Of a stretch of DNA of 64,000 nt, positions 45,591 through 60,200 are shown in pieces. The notes under the pieces were generated by a model. The model did no database searches. It had not been told where the DNA came from and saw only the letters and a program-made list of their open reading frames with translations. Source of the stretch: Pithys albifrons albifrons (Eukaryota; Chordata; Aves; Passeriformes; Thamnophilidae); the NCBI RefSeq assembly GCF_047495875.1, contig NC_092460.1, forward strand, positions 36,556,054 through 36,620,053. The letters are read 5' to 3'. Position 1 is the first letter of the stretch, and every line of letters starts with the position of its first letter. The position numbers and the translations under genes were made by a program.

Positions 45591-45940
45591 TTCCTGATTT
45601 GTGCCACTTGAAATGGAAAGTGAATCAGATATGAAGCATTGTAATGAATGATGATGATGTATCGGTGATTAAAGTAGAGTAGCCTTCCATCAAAGAATAA
45701 TGTGCATTACTAAGCTCATTTTGCTGTACTAAATTACTTAATTCTCCAAAGAGGAAAAGTCCCAAGCCAGAGAGCTAAAATCAGTTCAAAAGTACATAAT
45801 ATATTAACATATACAGAAGAAAAATTATTTTTAAAAAAGAGGGAGAGTAAAGAGTTAGTATTTTTCTCTCTCCCTCTAAAGATCTCAACACAATTTACCT
45901 TCTTGATTTATGTCAGCCTCATCCCTTTTCTTTAAGGAAA

Positions 45941-46030
45941 GCATTATATCTATTTGGAGATGAGGAAGCAAGTAAAGATTAAGGACATCATTTTCAGAAT
46001 CACATAAATTATTTGGGAGCACCAGTTCTA
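45941..46030 (-). mobile_element. Probable MIR-type SINE relic
   Basis: GCATTATATCTATTTGGAGA, TGAGGAAGCAAGTAAAGATT, AAGGACATCATTTTCAGAAT and CACATAAATTATTTGGGAGC follow the antisense MIR order (ATTATCCCCATTTTACAGATGAGGAAACTG and onward), with heavy decay. Confidence 0.55.
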
Positions 46031-49000
46031 AACCATATTAAAAGAGCCAGAACTTCAGAAGAACATTACATTAAAAAAATTCCAGCAAATTAATGGGAAG
46101 AATGAACATCATCAGTTTCTGAAAAATCTGGCTAACAAGTCCCCTAACTGGGCACAACAAACTTCAGTGGATACTTCTGGAAATGCTAACCAGATCCAAA
46201 CAACCTGCACCACAACCTGGTTAAGGGTCTGGATCTTTTGATCCAGTCTTGCATCTTAATTACAAGATATTTTATCATACTTGTTCTAGTTCAGGGATTT
46301 AAATAGAGCAATTTTATGATTTGATGGACAGTTATCACATAAGAAGAAACCTTCTCAGAAAGGATAGTTTGAGCAAATTAAAAAAGAGCTACACAGTTTT
46401 CCAGTTGGCTATTTTTTCTGTGACTTTTTGTAAATTGGATAAATTCATGATAATCTCATGATATCATGAGCACATACTAGTCACAGACCATAAAAAAAAA
46501 TTCCTGTTGGGCAGAGACAGATTACTGGACAAAGTCTCCATTCAGACAGTGTCAGAAACTGCAGAGCTTGTTTGCCTCATACTTCACTCATTTACCTGTA
46601 AGCTCTGCTGCCTCCATCATCACACAGCTCTCAAGTAGACTCCAGAAGTACATGATGCTATGGGGTTAATGCACTCAGTTGTCAAGATTCAACAGCCGAA
46701 TAGAGGTGGGTGTCAGATCTCTCTATATAACCTCCCGTATGTCCAGAGTTGGGAAATGGAATCTGTGCAAATGAGAGAGTGATGAAACTTAACTAAAAAT
46801 GCCCTTAATGTTAAGAGCCTCAATCAAGACAAGAATGCCTCCATTTCATAACTACAGGGTTTGCTTTACTTTAGCACCTGTTTGTTAAACTCTCTGCTTC
46901 TCAAGTTCTGAAATGGAAATAAGCCAGTTTTTGAAAGCAGTGGTAAAGGGTTTTTTATCACTATGGGGCTCTAGGCATGGATGAAGACAAGTGTGCTAGT
47001 TACATAGTTTACATTTTCACTTTCTATTTTTATGTGCTAATTGTACAGCTCTTTCCTGGGTTTGAATGGTATAGTTGCTTTGGAGAGGTTTAAGCCCAGA
47101 ACCTCTGAGTACTGGATCTTAAAGCTGTCCCTTCTCTCAGTTTTAATTATCAAAACATGAAAAAATTAAATCTATACATGATATGGAAATAAAAAAATTC
47201 TAATAATTCAAAATTATACTGGACAACCGACTAGAAAAGATTACAATGAACAGGAATAATTCTTCACTGGCAGGGAGATGAACTAGGTAAATGAATCAGT
47301 CCTTTCTGTATCTAATTTCTATGATGGCAAGGCATGAACACTCTGACCAAGCAATTTACATTGATTTACAAGTATAATTTATAAATCTGTGGGTTCATAC
47401 ATCAGGATTTTGTATCGGCTTATATAATGTGTATAAATACATTTTCACTTTATTTGTTAATGTATTGCAAATGAGGATATAAATCTGACGTGAACACAAG
47501 TTTACCTTATTTTATTCATTTAAAATGACAATCATTCCTGTACAAATGGGTAGCAGAGGACTCCAGCACAGGCTTTGCTCTGTTCTTTAGCCCAGGCTCA
47601 AACTTGCAAACTAAATTTGAATCATTTACTTGTCTTCTAAAATTTTTCCTCTTGACTGCTTTCTTACCCTAAGAAATATATGCATTCTGAGGGCCAGATC
47701 CTCAGCTATAATCCAACTAGTGCATCCTTCAGCTTAGCTCATCATCTTCAATAAAGTTATGCTAGCTTTCAATATTTGTGGATTTGAGGTGAAATCTTTG
47801 TTCCAATTAAATCAATAAGAGTTTTCCTATTGAATTCAAGGATTCGAGGACTTCATCCTTGGCCTCTCTATGTATACACATTTTTTTAAGAATAAAGTGA
47901 TATACAACAGCTCTGTATAACATGCATGTAGCAGTTCCTTTTATGGAAAGAGCAGAAACCTCCTCAGACAGTGCACATCCTGTTTCCTTTTGAATAGTTT
48001 CTGAATGTTTATAAAACAAAATATAGGATGAGTTATGTCAAAGATTCATATAAATTTTCACAATTTATAAATATTTTGGACATATTTTGGACATAAATTA
48101 ACACTTAAAATTTCTTTAAGCCTATCAAGCCAGTCACAGTCTAGTTTAATATCAGCTAGCATACAGAGAACCTTTTTTTTAAGATTCTTCTTGACTGTGA
48201 TCATATTTTTGAACGAAGGGTTTCACATAAAACCAAAATGACCGTGGACATTTAACAGGAAAGGACTGAAGCAATAAATGTCCAAAGAGCAGCTGGACTC
48301 TGTTTCAGCCTGTATGAGCTCCACCATATAATTGACAGTCTTATTGCCTTTCCATTTTACACAAAACTACAGTAAAAAAGTGGTTTCCTCTGGAAGCTAT
48401 TCCATGTGGAATGTAACTCATATTCTGGGCAGAGTGATACTTTATTTGAACAGCAGATGGTGGATCCATAGGTGTATATTTTGAGAAGAATATAGTTGTG
48501 GAGATTAAAGACAGGAAAATTACATGTAGGATCCAGTTCCACTTAAATCCGTAACAGTTTTTCCATCTACTTCCATGAGAGTTGGAACAGACCTCCTGGG
48601 GACAAATCCTGTTTCCTTTTAGCTTCTTTTAGTAAAAAATCTCCAGGATTGTACTCACAGAGTTTAAGCATGACATAGGCATAGACACTAAAGGAGTGCT
48701 GTATACTTACTTGTTTATCAGGCACAGTTAACTTGAAGTTGTTTCTTAAAGTACAAAATTTCTCATTTGATATCTTGTATGTTTTATAAATTTTATACCA
48801 ATTATGGGGTTGCAATGTTTTTCACCCCCCTCCTCTCCTGTTCATAATTCTAGGGGTGTAATGTAGCAAGAATAAGGACTTGATCCTGTTTGAACAAACA
48901 TGTGAAAGTCTTGCCTGAGATCAGTGGGTGTTTAAGACTTATAAACATTTACACATGCCAGCACTTCCATAGATTTAAACAACCTTCCTCCCTCCATAAT

Positions 49001-51389
49001 TTCAACACCTGGCAGAATCAACGCAAGGTGGAGAGAAACAGGCCCCTCAAATTTTCACCTTTGTACTTCTGCTTGTATCTTATTACTTCTGCTAATTTTG
49101 CTGCAAAGCATAAAATAAACCCTGCATTCCAATGTAATATAAATGACATCATTTAATGTGACTAAGAGATATACAGATGGCACTGCATTTCCTCCGCAGT
49201 GTGGAGAGGTCAGACAGCGATTGGCTGTAACACAAACTAAGCTAATACAGAGTTACAAGCTGCCAGATCTTGGTCCTGCTTACTAACAGCCTATGCTATG
49301 TGAAGTAATTGAGTACACAGTAACTTCCTTAACTGTACTTAACTAAGGGACAATGTTGAAAATGTCAGTGCTTCAGCTTAAAATATCTTCACGTTAATAG
49401 GAAATATTTTAGAAGATTTTAATGATAAAAAGGTTAGAAGGAACAATATTTTTATTAAGTGTGCCCAGGTCTACAGCTCATCTACTAGAGCAACTTTGCA
49501 TTAACTCCATTAAAAACTGCAAAAATAAATCTTGAAATTAAAAATATGCTACTTCTATTGTTCGCTTTGGTACACAAAACAGTTAACAAAAATTTATTAT
49601 TACAATGTCTCTAGTTTTTCTCTCCTTTTAAGTGTCCACAATAAAACCTGATACAAAATTATCTATTTTCTAGTAAAAAATTCTTCTTCAAACTTGATTC
49701 CAACAAAACTGAATTTAATACTTTTTCAGTGCAAAATGTCTATACAAACTGGACTATAACTCCATCTGCAAAAGATTCTGACTAGTTTGCTTCAGAAATG
49801 TAAAAAGAGGCTTTAAAGCTGCCTCAACCATGTAACTAAGGGAAATTCTACCTCATGACCAGCTGTCACGCAAGGTGAGTCCAAGTAGAGGGAAGAAAGA
49901 GGGTCTAACAATTCAGATGACCATACTATACTGCTCTCCCAAGATTGTTAGCACTATAATGCACTAGGACGTCATTAGAAGATGCTAGAAAATATTAAAA
50001 GGAGCAAACACTTCTCTGAGAAAGGAGTACAGATTAAAATGGAAAACACCATAATTTAGACCCCATGCAACCACGTCTTAATTACTGCTTGCAATTCTGT
50101 TTCTTTCCATGTCACACAGTAGGACCAGATAAGACACAAGGAAGAACACCTATCATTCCTGGAGTTATGAAACAGCTGATTCACAAGATTCGGTGAGGTT
50201 GAATAAATATCAGGTAAAATGAAAACATTTTCTGAAGAAAAGATGGATTTACAGTCACATTTGCAGCTTTTTACAGGTAATTTTGTAAACATTGACAAAC
50301 ACATACAATAACTACAAAGTTTTTTAGATAAACACTGTCAAATCCTTCCCTAATCCTTACCCAAAACACAGTCTAGAGTTATGTACAATTTACTCATGCC
50401 AGAAGTACTTTTCATGCTGTTTTTAAAGAAAGAAGCCCTTCTGCATGATTTTCCTGACCCATCATAGCTTGGATAGTTCCAACTTTGAGTAACAGTTGGA
50501 AATAAAAATATATTTTTCAAGTCATTCAGGCAAAAAGTGTGGACAGTGTTTCACTCCTGAAGAGTGGGTGGCAGATGAAATTCCTAAGTGGAACATATCC
50601 TGCTCTCTGTAAAAGCAATGCATGCTGCCTGCTTTACAGTGCCAGACCAAAGTCCTTCAGGCACCTGGGATATCAAACTTCTCAAAGGCAATCACAAGTG
50701 CCCATCAAGGATACAGCAGTAACAATGCAGATCCTTGGTCAGTTTGGTGGACAGCAAGACTCACACACTACGAACCTAAGTGGGACAGATTTTATTATTG
50801 CCAGTCTCTAATTTTATTCACTTCCCAAACTCTTGTCAGTACACACCAAGTAGCAAATTTGACTTTTTCCCTTTGACTTTATTGGTCCTTTAATGAAAAC
50901 CATCAGCCCCCTGCTTCTTCTGAGGTTTCATTTTGCTATTGTGATTCCCCTACTACAGCAGTTTTGTCTTAAACCAGAAGCTACTCAAACTAAATGCCAG
51001 TCTTCAATTTTTCAAATTTAGAACCTTTTTGAGGTGCTTGCTCTTAAACTGCATTAGCTGGCTGCACTGCTTGATTAGCAACGCTTTTTCTCCCAGGAGC
51101 ACTTCATCATTTATCATACTATGTTCATTGCACTCTTATCCCAATCATGCCAGCTTCCATGCAAAATAAAAAAAAAAATAGGAAAAAAGAAAACAAGATT
51201 AAAACCTATTTGGAACACCTTTAATATCATCTTTAATGCACGCACACATTTCAGAGACAAACATGTTCTGTAGCTTCTTTATGTTTGGCTCTTAAATTTT
51301 ATTCATCATAGTTATCTGAATGTAAATTCTGGGCAATGTTGTGAGAAACTATAAAGCTATACAAAAATCTGCATATCACTAGAAAGCCA

Positions 51390-51490
51390 AGAAGAACAAT
51401 GGAAATTCAGGCCAACCATCTGGTCCAACACAATGCTCTATTTCAAAAGGTATCTCTTGGAGGATCCTGCTACTGAAGTATAATGTGATT
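51390..51490 (-). mobile_element. Possible ancient CR1 relic
   Basis: AGAACAATGGAAATTCAGGC followed by CAACCATCTGGTCCAACACA resembles the antisense 3' end of old sauropsid CR1 families. The similarity is weak. Confidence 0.35.
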
Positions 51491-54400
51491 TTGGGTCACA
51501 GTCATTCTGACAACCTTGTTGCAGAGATTGCCTATGTACAGTTGGGTCAGATCTTCAGAATGTAATCTAACTCAGACAGACATCTTCTTTCAATCTTTTG
51601 TCTTACAGGAACAACTGACACCATCTGTTTTCATAAGAAAGTGCTTTATTAGGACTTCCATGGGTGGAACTAACTTTGTTCTGTGTTACAAGATGCAACA
51701 ATCACAAAGCTACTTAAGCATCACAGAAGACAACTGAGGAGAGGTACCTCTTCATACAAATGAGTATCTCGGAGGCTAGACTGAAAAAAAGTAATTATAT
51801 TAATTTCTCAGAAATTCCCCTAACAAAAAGAAAACAACATGTTTAATATTTAGAGGAAGATCTTGTTTCATTCTCCTGAGTTTGTAAGAGAAAATTTTAA
51901 TTTAGAAACTTCCCATTGAGAAAATTCTCAGGTTTACTTATTATTTCAAATCTGAGCTTTCCAGGATCTTCTTTTCTTGTTCTCCCGACTGGCAGGTTGT
52001 TAGAATACTATAATAATGAATTACCCTTCGTTTACAGCTATCTAATTATGTAAGTCATCAAGATCTATTTCAGATTTCTGACTTGCTACAATTAGCTTCA
52101 ATACAAACTGTGTATTTACTATCTAAAATAACATTGTGAATTAGTATTTTTTATACATATAAAAACAGAACAAGAACTCAGCAAATGGAAGGGAGATGAG
52201 TACAAAATAGTTGTTTCAGGACTGCGAAACGTAAAGAGTGAAAGTAATTAAAGTAGATATGGTAAAACTTGTCATAGAAGGACAGCCTTGTGCTTAGGAG
52301 AATTAACAGAGCCCATGAAACAGGACTTCTGTATTTGCAATAATCAGTACAATGTTCTGGCAACTATTGCCAAAATGGTGCTTCAGAGTGAACTTGGAGA
52401 AAGCATTTACCCTTTTCTGGATATTTCCAGCTGTTTCAAAAGCTGTTGAAGAACTGAATCAGAAAAAGATCTTAAAAAGCAGCTAAGACAAGAGTCACAA
52501 ATTTTACTCTTCAAAGGACTGCTGTTATACAAAAGGACAGCAAATAGGTTATTAGGCCTATTTCATGGACCCCAAAATTATGTTTCATATCGTCAAAGGG
52601 CAGAAATTATCACAATTCCAAGCAAAATCCGTCACAGTGTGTACACCAGTTATACCACTTAAAGTCAGTGGAAAATCATAACTAATATCTCTACTGAGAT
52701 ATGATCTGCACTATGGAAGAAATTGTGTTTTCATTCTACTTCATCATCCTCTTTGTCTTTCCTGTAGACATTGTCATATCCTCTCCAATCAACTACTCTC
52801 CAAAGTTTGCTTGGCTCATTTGTTTTCCATCCTCCTAATCTTTCTTGCTGCCCTGAGGTCTATCTTAGGGTACACTATAGTGACTAAAAGACAGGAGGAA
52901 ATTACATAAAGACCCCACTAATGCTGGCACATTCACCTTCAGAACAGATACCCACCATGGTTTCTTAAACTCAGAGGTTAAGGTTGAGCCATATATCCAA
53001 GGAAACTTGAGCAGCTGCTGAGCAAACCAGATGCTTCAGCACTGGAGGATGAACACACAAGTGGGAAGTCACCCTCACAGCACTTTGCAAATGCTTTCAC
53101 TGGGTTCCGCAGCCTTCTACTGAACAGAAAGTGTCAAAATATTGATCTTGAGCTATATGGAGAAATTATTCAGAAATAAAAACACCTATAAAAATCTACA
53201 CTAGTTGAAAGTTGGATTGTTTAGAACAGGCTCAGACTTTCAAGTTCAGAATTTTAAACTTTAAATATATATTAAAATTATCTAATATCTCATATACTGT
53301 TTTTTATCTAACAAATTATTAAGTGCTTTTCCATAAGGTTATTCACAGTTAATCTCATACAGGCACAAGATTGTTTTGCCACACAAAACAATACTTTAGC
53401 AATAACATTTTAATATTTCCTTGTATAAACCAGACACTATGTGGCATTATAAGAGAAAATGATGCAACAAGATCATATATGTATATTTTTAAACTTCTAC
53501 CTGGTTGGAAAAAGAAAAACAAACCACCAATCAATAAAAGAATGGATATTTCTGCTCTCAGAAATATTTATCCTAATGATATTTAAGTCATTGCAGCTAA
53601 AACAAAATTTTTAAAAAATGTTATTATGTATTTCTAATAGCAAGAAAGAAACACTCTGACCTCTGATTATTTCAACCCATTAAATTCTGAGACAAAAAAA
53701 AAGGAATTTACATGATAATGCTTTGGTCAATAAATGAGAGAAGGGTCTACAGGTTATACTAAGATGAATAATAAAAATAAACCTACTGTGCAAAATTCAG
53801 TGTATCCATGCTTGATCACTCCATATTCACAACCACTGCTCTGCATTATTTAGATCTATAATTTTGTTCTCACTATCATGATAAAAGAAAATAATTCTTA
53901 TCTGGCTTCAAACTTGCAACACATCCTTGAAACAAAAAGCAAGTGACTGAGGCTTAAAGGTTAACTGAGATCAATAGGAACCAAACACTTAAAACATCTG
54001 AAAATATGGGCCAAAGGGATGTAGTCCATGACTGTTTATGGGAATTTTCAAAATCAGTCTAGTAGCTTAATTGCCATTGCAGTGGTTAAATTTGAACATT
54101 GTAACTGTAGCCTTAAGTGATTACTCTCCTTAATAAAATAGTAGCACAAGAGGGAACTAAACCTGAATGTCCAACAGACTATATACAAAAGCCTGCACCT
54201 TACCTTTCTCCAAAACAAGGATGGAACTCAGCTTTTGCCTGGTCTACCTCTGCTATTTACTAATGACTCAAATGAAAAAATCATGAAAGTAGTTAAATTT
54301 GACAGTGGTTCAATTTAAAATGATTGTTAGTTGTGGGAAATTTCAGTTCTGACTCTGAAGGGGAAGAGAAGAGGAGATGAAGCTTGGCAAGCTTACGGTT

Positions 54401-57127
54401 CCTGGCCAAAATGAATCTAGGGTCACACACTGATGGTCCATGAATGCGAGCTTAGGACAATGGATGTTATTGAAACCTCTGAGGAAGATGCTGGGGAATT
54501 GATTTGAATGCCATAATGAGTATACATGCCCAGTTCCCTCAGCAGATAAAAATAAAGAGCAATCAAGAATCTTTAACACTAATAGAAGACTATGACATAT
54601 TCAGTTTTGGTTTTGTCAGAGAGTTGGAAGAAGACTAGAATAGAACAAAGCAAGGTAGCTGAACATAAAACTAATCCTTCCTTTAAACATTATTTCTCTT
54701 TTCCTCAGAGTTATTTCTCGCTCAAAATTATTTTCCCAATAACTCTGGCAAATCTTGATCTCTAGATTAGTCACAATGAGTATGTTATGTGCAATCAAAA
54801 TGAGATGTCAGAGAACTCAAAGACCAGATCTTTGCTGAAAATATTTATGTCATCAACCTTAAATTTGCTGTTCAAGAATGTTTTCCATTATATACCCACA
54901 TTTTGCTGTTTCCATGAAATTTCTGGTCAACAAAGAGAATCAGAGGTATATATATTGAATGGCAGTATAGATGGCGTAACGTTTAAAAGCACTTAATTAA
55001 GAATTTGGAGGAAGATAAGCAAGCTATCAGAAAATTAGAGGATTACAATGCATACATCAGCCTCTTCACCCTCCCTCCTCCTCTCAATACTTCGAGGAGC
55101 TTTTAGGCCCACTTGGAATGTAAGACTGATCAAAATGTATTAGATATAAAATACTGTTTTGCAGTCATACTCAGCTGTGGAAAATTACTAGCTTAAGAAT
55201 CAAGTGTTATGACTGCATTTAAAGCAATGTTTGATAGTTTTATAGTTGCTAATGGTGCACTCAGAGCTTTTTCTAAATTTTCTTCACTGTATTTGTATGG
55301 TCTTAGTTCTGCATTAAGCTCATATGGACCTAATAGAGTCGGCAAGAATTCTGCAGGTTGAACTATTCAAATGAGGTCATTTGCTCATGATGTTTCAAAT
55401 TTTGCAGGAACACAGGATCTTATGAGATGATTCCATTACAGAGGTCAAAAGTCTCATTAGAAAAACAACAGGAAATACCTTCTTTTTCTGTCCCTAAAAT
55501 GCCAAAAAAAGTATGCAATTATGTGAAATAAGCCAAGGCAGGAAAAAGATAAGAAGAACTTGTCTTCCCTTTTATTTCTATTCCCACTTCTTATGCCCAC
55601 TATGTAACACTGCCTCAAATTCTCAAAGGAAAGGGTTAATCTTTACAAATTGATTTGGAATTCATGTCATATTAAAAAAATACACAAGGAGTCTATAAGG
55701 GAGGGAGCACAGGTTGCAACTCATGGGAAGGAGATTCCATGGATACATTGTGCTTTTCAGAGAAAGACACAAAACTTACTTTGATTTTGTGGATGAGTTA
55801 AAGACCCAGATCTGAGGCTTCCAGTACTACCTACAGAGGGGAAAACCTTTTTTTTGTCCAGGTTAATAAATTAATCAATATATGCATTACATATATGCGT
55901 GGAATAGAGGTTGAAGGAATTCTGTTTTCTTCTGAATTATCTAAGTGTTGGCTAATGTTATGGCAGGAGGCCAAACTAGACTGAAGATGGCTTGCTCCAT
56001 TACACCTACTGCTGTATTCTTATCTTGGAATGGCAGCAATTACTCTACATATTTTAACGGTATCCCTCTATTATGGCAATAAATGGTTATTTAAATGCCA
56101 TCAGTTTCAAATTACTCCACTGGAAAATACAGCCGGGAAAAGTATCAAAGACAAAGAACTTTTAAATAAATCTCATCTTCCCACCTGCCATATGAACCAA
56201 TTTCTATGCCAGGTGGCAGATGTTCATGATGGTGCTTAAAATAAGTAAAAATTAAATGGATCTCAAAATTTAATTGTTTTTTGTGTGCAAAGGACTCTCA
56301 ATTAAAGGAAATTGTATTTTATTCTGTTGGTTAGAGATCCTATCAGAAATGACCTGAAAACCTCTTTAACATAAAAGAGATGAAAAAGAGATCAGAATCT
56401 CAAGCATTAAAAGAGAATTTTCTTTACTCAAGGTTAATTTAATACAGAATATCTCATCATTGGGCTATCATCTCTTCAATATAACACTTAGACAATACAT
56501 CTGAAATTTTCTTGATGCATGACATTTAATATAGGATATAGATCAGATATGTTTTTCTCAGATTTTCTGCAATAAATATATTAGCAGTAGAACAACATAT
56601 ACAAAACGCCTTTGGAAAACTGAGTATGTATCTGATTATCAATTACAGTTTATAAAATACCTAAGTCCTCTTCTAATTAGTATAATTTCTTATCTGAAGG
56701 ACTGTAATTTCCACAGAACAGTTTTTACTGAACATTTTTCTTGCTGATGTTTCCTATATAAAGATAAACTATGTCCTTTGTTAGGGCATTTGAGAGTTTG
56801 AAACATGTTGCTGTACTTGGAAGTGACCATTCACATTAAGCCTTTAAAGAATCAATGCCATATCATACATTGCTCTGTGTCTACTCTGTGTCAGAAGCTG
56901 GTATAGAAATTATATGTAAGTTGCACAAACTTTTGTTCCACATGATTTCCCCAGGATAACAGCAGTGTCTCAGCTGAAGGAATGAGAAAGAATTTATGTG
57001 GGTTTTGGTTCATCTTCTGCATGAGTTTCATAAAGTAGATGTGGGCCTCTGTAAGGTACTTACAGAAACCATACCAGTTGAATTGCTGAATGAGAGAGAA
57101 ATTACAAGAGCTGGATCACGGTAGACA

Positions 57128-57215
57128 TAGAATCATAGAATTATTAGAGTCGGAAAAGACCTCCATGATCATCAAGTCCAACCTTCAAATGAGTAACACC
57201 ATGCCCACTAAATCA
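57128..57215 (-). mobile_element. CR1 LINE, short 3'-end fragment
   Basis: ATAGAATCATAGAATTATTA, then GAGTCGGAAAAGACCTCCAT, then GATCATCAAGTCCAACC is the antisense CR1 terminus, including the ATTCTATG-type end repeat (as CATAGAAT). Only about 90 bp remain. Confidence 0.9.
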
Positions 57216-60200
57216 TATCACATATGCATTACTTTGAATCCTTGAGAAACCAAGATCTAGGGAAAAAACAGTTTACCATCTCAGTGAGAATATGGCAGAA
57301 ATCCTGAAGAAAATAAGTCCCTGAGAAGGCAGCAAAAATACTATGAAGCACTTTTACACCTGTAGAACAGACAAAATTATTTAGTTTTGTTGTTATAGCT
57401 GCAAACAACTGGTTGAACTTTCCTACACTCAAAACCAGCTGATATAAAAATTCAAGAGCATAAGCAGATTTCTAGGAAAGGGTTGTGTATACCCTTGACC
57501 GTGGGATGTCTACAGCCTTCAGGATGCCTGGTCTCAGGATGCCTGATCTGAAATGTATGTCCTAGACTACAAAAGTCAACCTATTGCTAAATTTTAAGGA
57601 ATGAGCCTTCATTGCAAACATAGTTGTGACAGGTCTGCATAGATATAGGTCAGGTATTTTGACTGTGGAGTGTTTACAAGATCACAAATTCTGTAGTACT
57701 GAGGTGCTGAAATTATCATTTGTGTTCTATAAGGGTTATTCAAGTCAAGGACTGTGCAATGGTTGGTAACCCAGTGCTGCTGCTCTCAATGCTGCTATGT
57801 AACATCATGGCCAGAGCTGATGGCATTACCCCTCTTCAGAGGCATGTGAATCCTTCCACAAAGAGAGAGAGCTTTTGCCCTGAAAAGTAACTACAATTGT
57901 TTTCACCAGTGTCTAAACTAGGCTCAGTATGCTGCTAGTGGGTTTCATTTCTGCATGAATGAGTTGCCAGTAGAATTGTCTGGGATAGTATAAGAAATCA
58001 GCAGTACCTTAAGTAATAAAGATATATCAATATAAATACTTTCTCAACATAAAATGGATCTTCTCATTTTGATGAATACAAACCTAGAAATTTCCCAAAT
58101 CCAAGTTTACTCAACTAAAACTACTGAATTAGCACAATGCCACTGCCAAATAAGTCATTTAATGAGTTCATTTAAAACTTAGTATGGAGGGAAGGGAGAC
58201 AGGCTGTACTGCAGTAAGAGGTTCAAGGTACTAGAGTAAAGAAGATTTTGAAAAGATTTAAAGTCATGACAAACTAAGTAAGACAGTAGATACAGTAAAA
58301 GCAGAGATAAAGCACAAGGGGATACATAAGAAATTTACTCAGAGATATTTCTGTGTTTTTGGGCATGCCATCCTTCAAACAGATCAGTTCGTGTACCCTC
58401 TCTCCAAAATTTTCATTCACAGGAAAAAAATGTTTCAGACAATCCAGACAGGTCTATATCCATCTCACTAACCCCTCTTGTGTTGCTTTCTTTCACTGTC
58501 TACTTTACATAAGAACAACCAGCCTTTCTCTGGTCACTGTTCAAATCTCTTCAGCAATGCCAGAGAGGTGCCGAAAACTTGGAGGCAGGGAAGGTGTTTA
58601 GGAGCCTGATCGCTAAACTCCACTTGGAAGTTCCAAACAGATATAAATTACAAACTCACTATGTGTCTGTGTACTTGTTTGAGACATGACCTTTTGACTG
58701 AAACCCACTAATAGTGAACATATGTCACAGCAGAAAACTCTGGTGCCCAAGTTATTTCAGTGCATCACAGTTAACAAATTGTAATTCCAGTTCCATGGTT
58801 CCTTTGCTCATAATAAAGCAAATCTGTCACAGGAAAAAAAACAATCTTTCTTTCCCATAAAAAGTCTCATAGTTAAAGCATATAGGATTATCGTTATGCA
58901 AGCTCATTAGGTGTACACTACAATACCTTCCCCCGCACAACCAAAATTCATTGATAAAACAATGAAGTGAACTAACACCCCTCCTAAATAAAGTTTCACG
59001 AGTAGCACTGTATGTTAATGGAGCTATTTCATTGTTAATGTGACTGACTGCTTATTGATTCTTGCAGTAATCCAGCAAGGGCTTCAGAGTACAATTTAGT
59101 TTGGAGAGCTACGGGTCCAACATCTATGCTCAATTACAACTTTCAGAAGGGTAGATCAATAAAATTTAAATTGCTTATGGTAATCACAACTTCAAATCAT
59201 TGCGATCAGCATAAGCAATCTGCTGACCTCAGCCAAGCTCCTAAATTGAAACTTGTAATGAGTGGTCATTTAGTTTGGGTCCATTCATATTATTTTGGAG
59301 GCAGGTGATGAACAATTAAAGATCAGTCAGCACCTTCCCTACCCAGCAATCCCATCTGAATTCCCAAAGTACTAATATGTAGTAACCCTAGGGTATAGGC
59401 CTTTGCACTTCTTTAATGGGTATTCTGTATGAATAAGCAATTATATTTTCTATTAAACAATTTCAGTGTAATTGAATTAGCAGTTATAATATTGCTCGGG
59501 CAAGCAGAAGCTTTCCTAGGGAAAAATTAAGTGATATTGGGTAATTCAAATTAATTTATAAGCCTGAAAAATGTAACCATTAAACAGAATTGTTCACCCT
59601 CCCAAAAAAATGACAATTAATGAGCATATTGTTTCAATGCATAAGTTTCCTACCAATTTGCTTCTTGGTCATTATAGCTTTTTCCCAGTTCATTATAAAA
59701 ACCTGTCTATTATAATGAAAATTTCATAGGCTGTTTTCTTTGACAAAGCGGGTTGCAAGTTTAAACAAAGGTAGCCTGCAGATTACTTTCATGATAAGAA
59801 GTCACCTTAGAATTACATTTTAATAAATCATTGACAATAAATCTTCTGTATTACAGCACTAGGGTTTAGAGAAGAAGGAAAAAAGGCAAATACAGAGAAA
59901 ACGATCAATGAAAATCCCCTTCTGACAATATGAGAATAGACTGACCAAGTCGAATGTAAAGTTTGCAACACACAAAAATAAAAGCTCAAAAAGCTGTACA
60001 AAAATTCAAAGGAAACAGTAATAAAGTCTGTAAACGGATGCAAATTTAATTAACATATTAATTTATTAATACTCACCTAACATTTATTAATACTAACCTA
60101 ACAGCTTTTTACAAATGGTCTGTATTCAGGGTAGAATTTGAATATTTAAACAAGCTAACAGACTCTGATTTGGAAATATTTTCATTAATAAAATGCCAAA

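Larger units (their letters stand above)
43212..57127. other. Gene-poor AT-rich stretch
   Basis: No exon, RNA gene or domain-bearing frame was recognised over about 14 kb. The longest frame (44919-45266, 115 codons) has no family resemblance. Contents: poly-T tracts near 44286-44310, a 23-bp tandem duplication at 45545-45590, a MIR relic at 45941-46030, a possible ancient CR1 trace near 51390-51490, and low-complexity AT runs. Confidence 0.6.
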
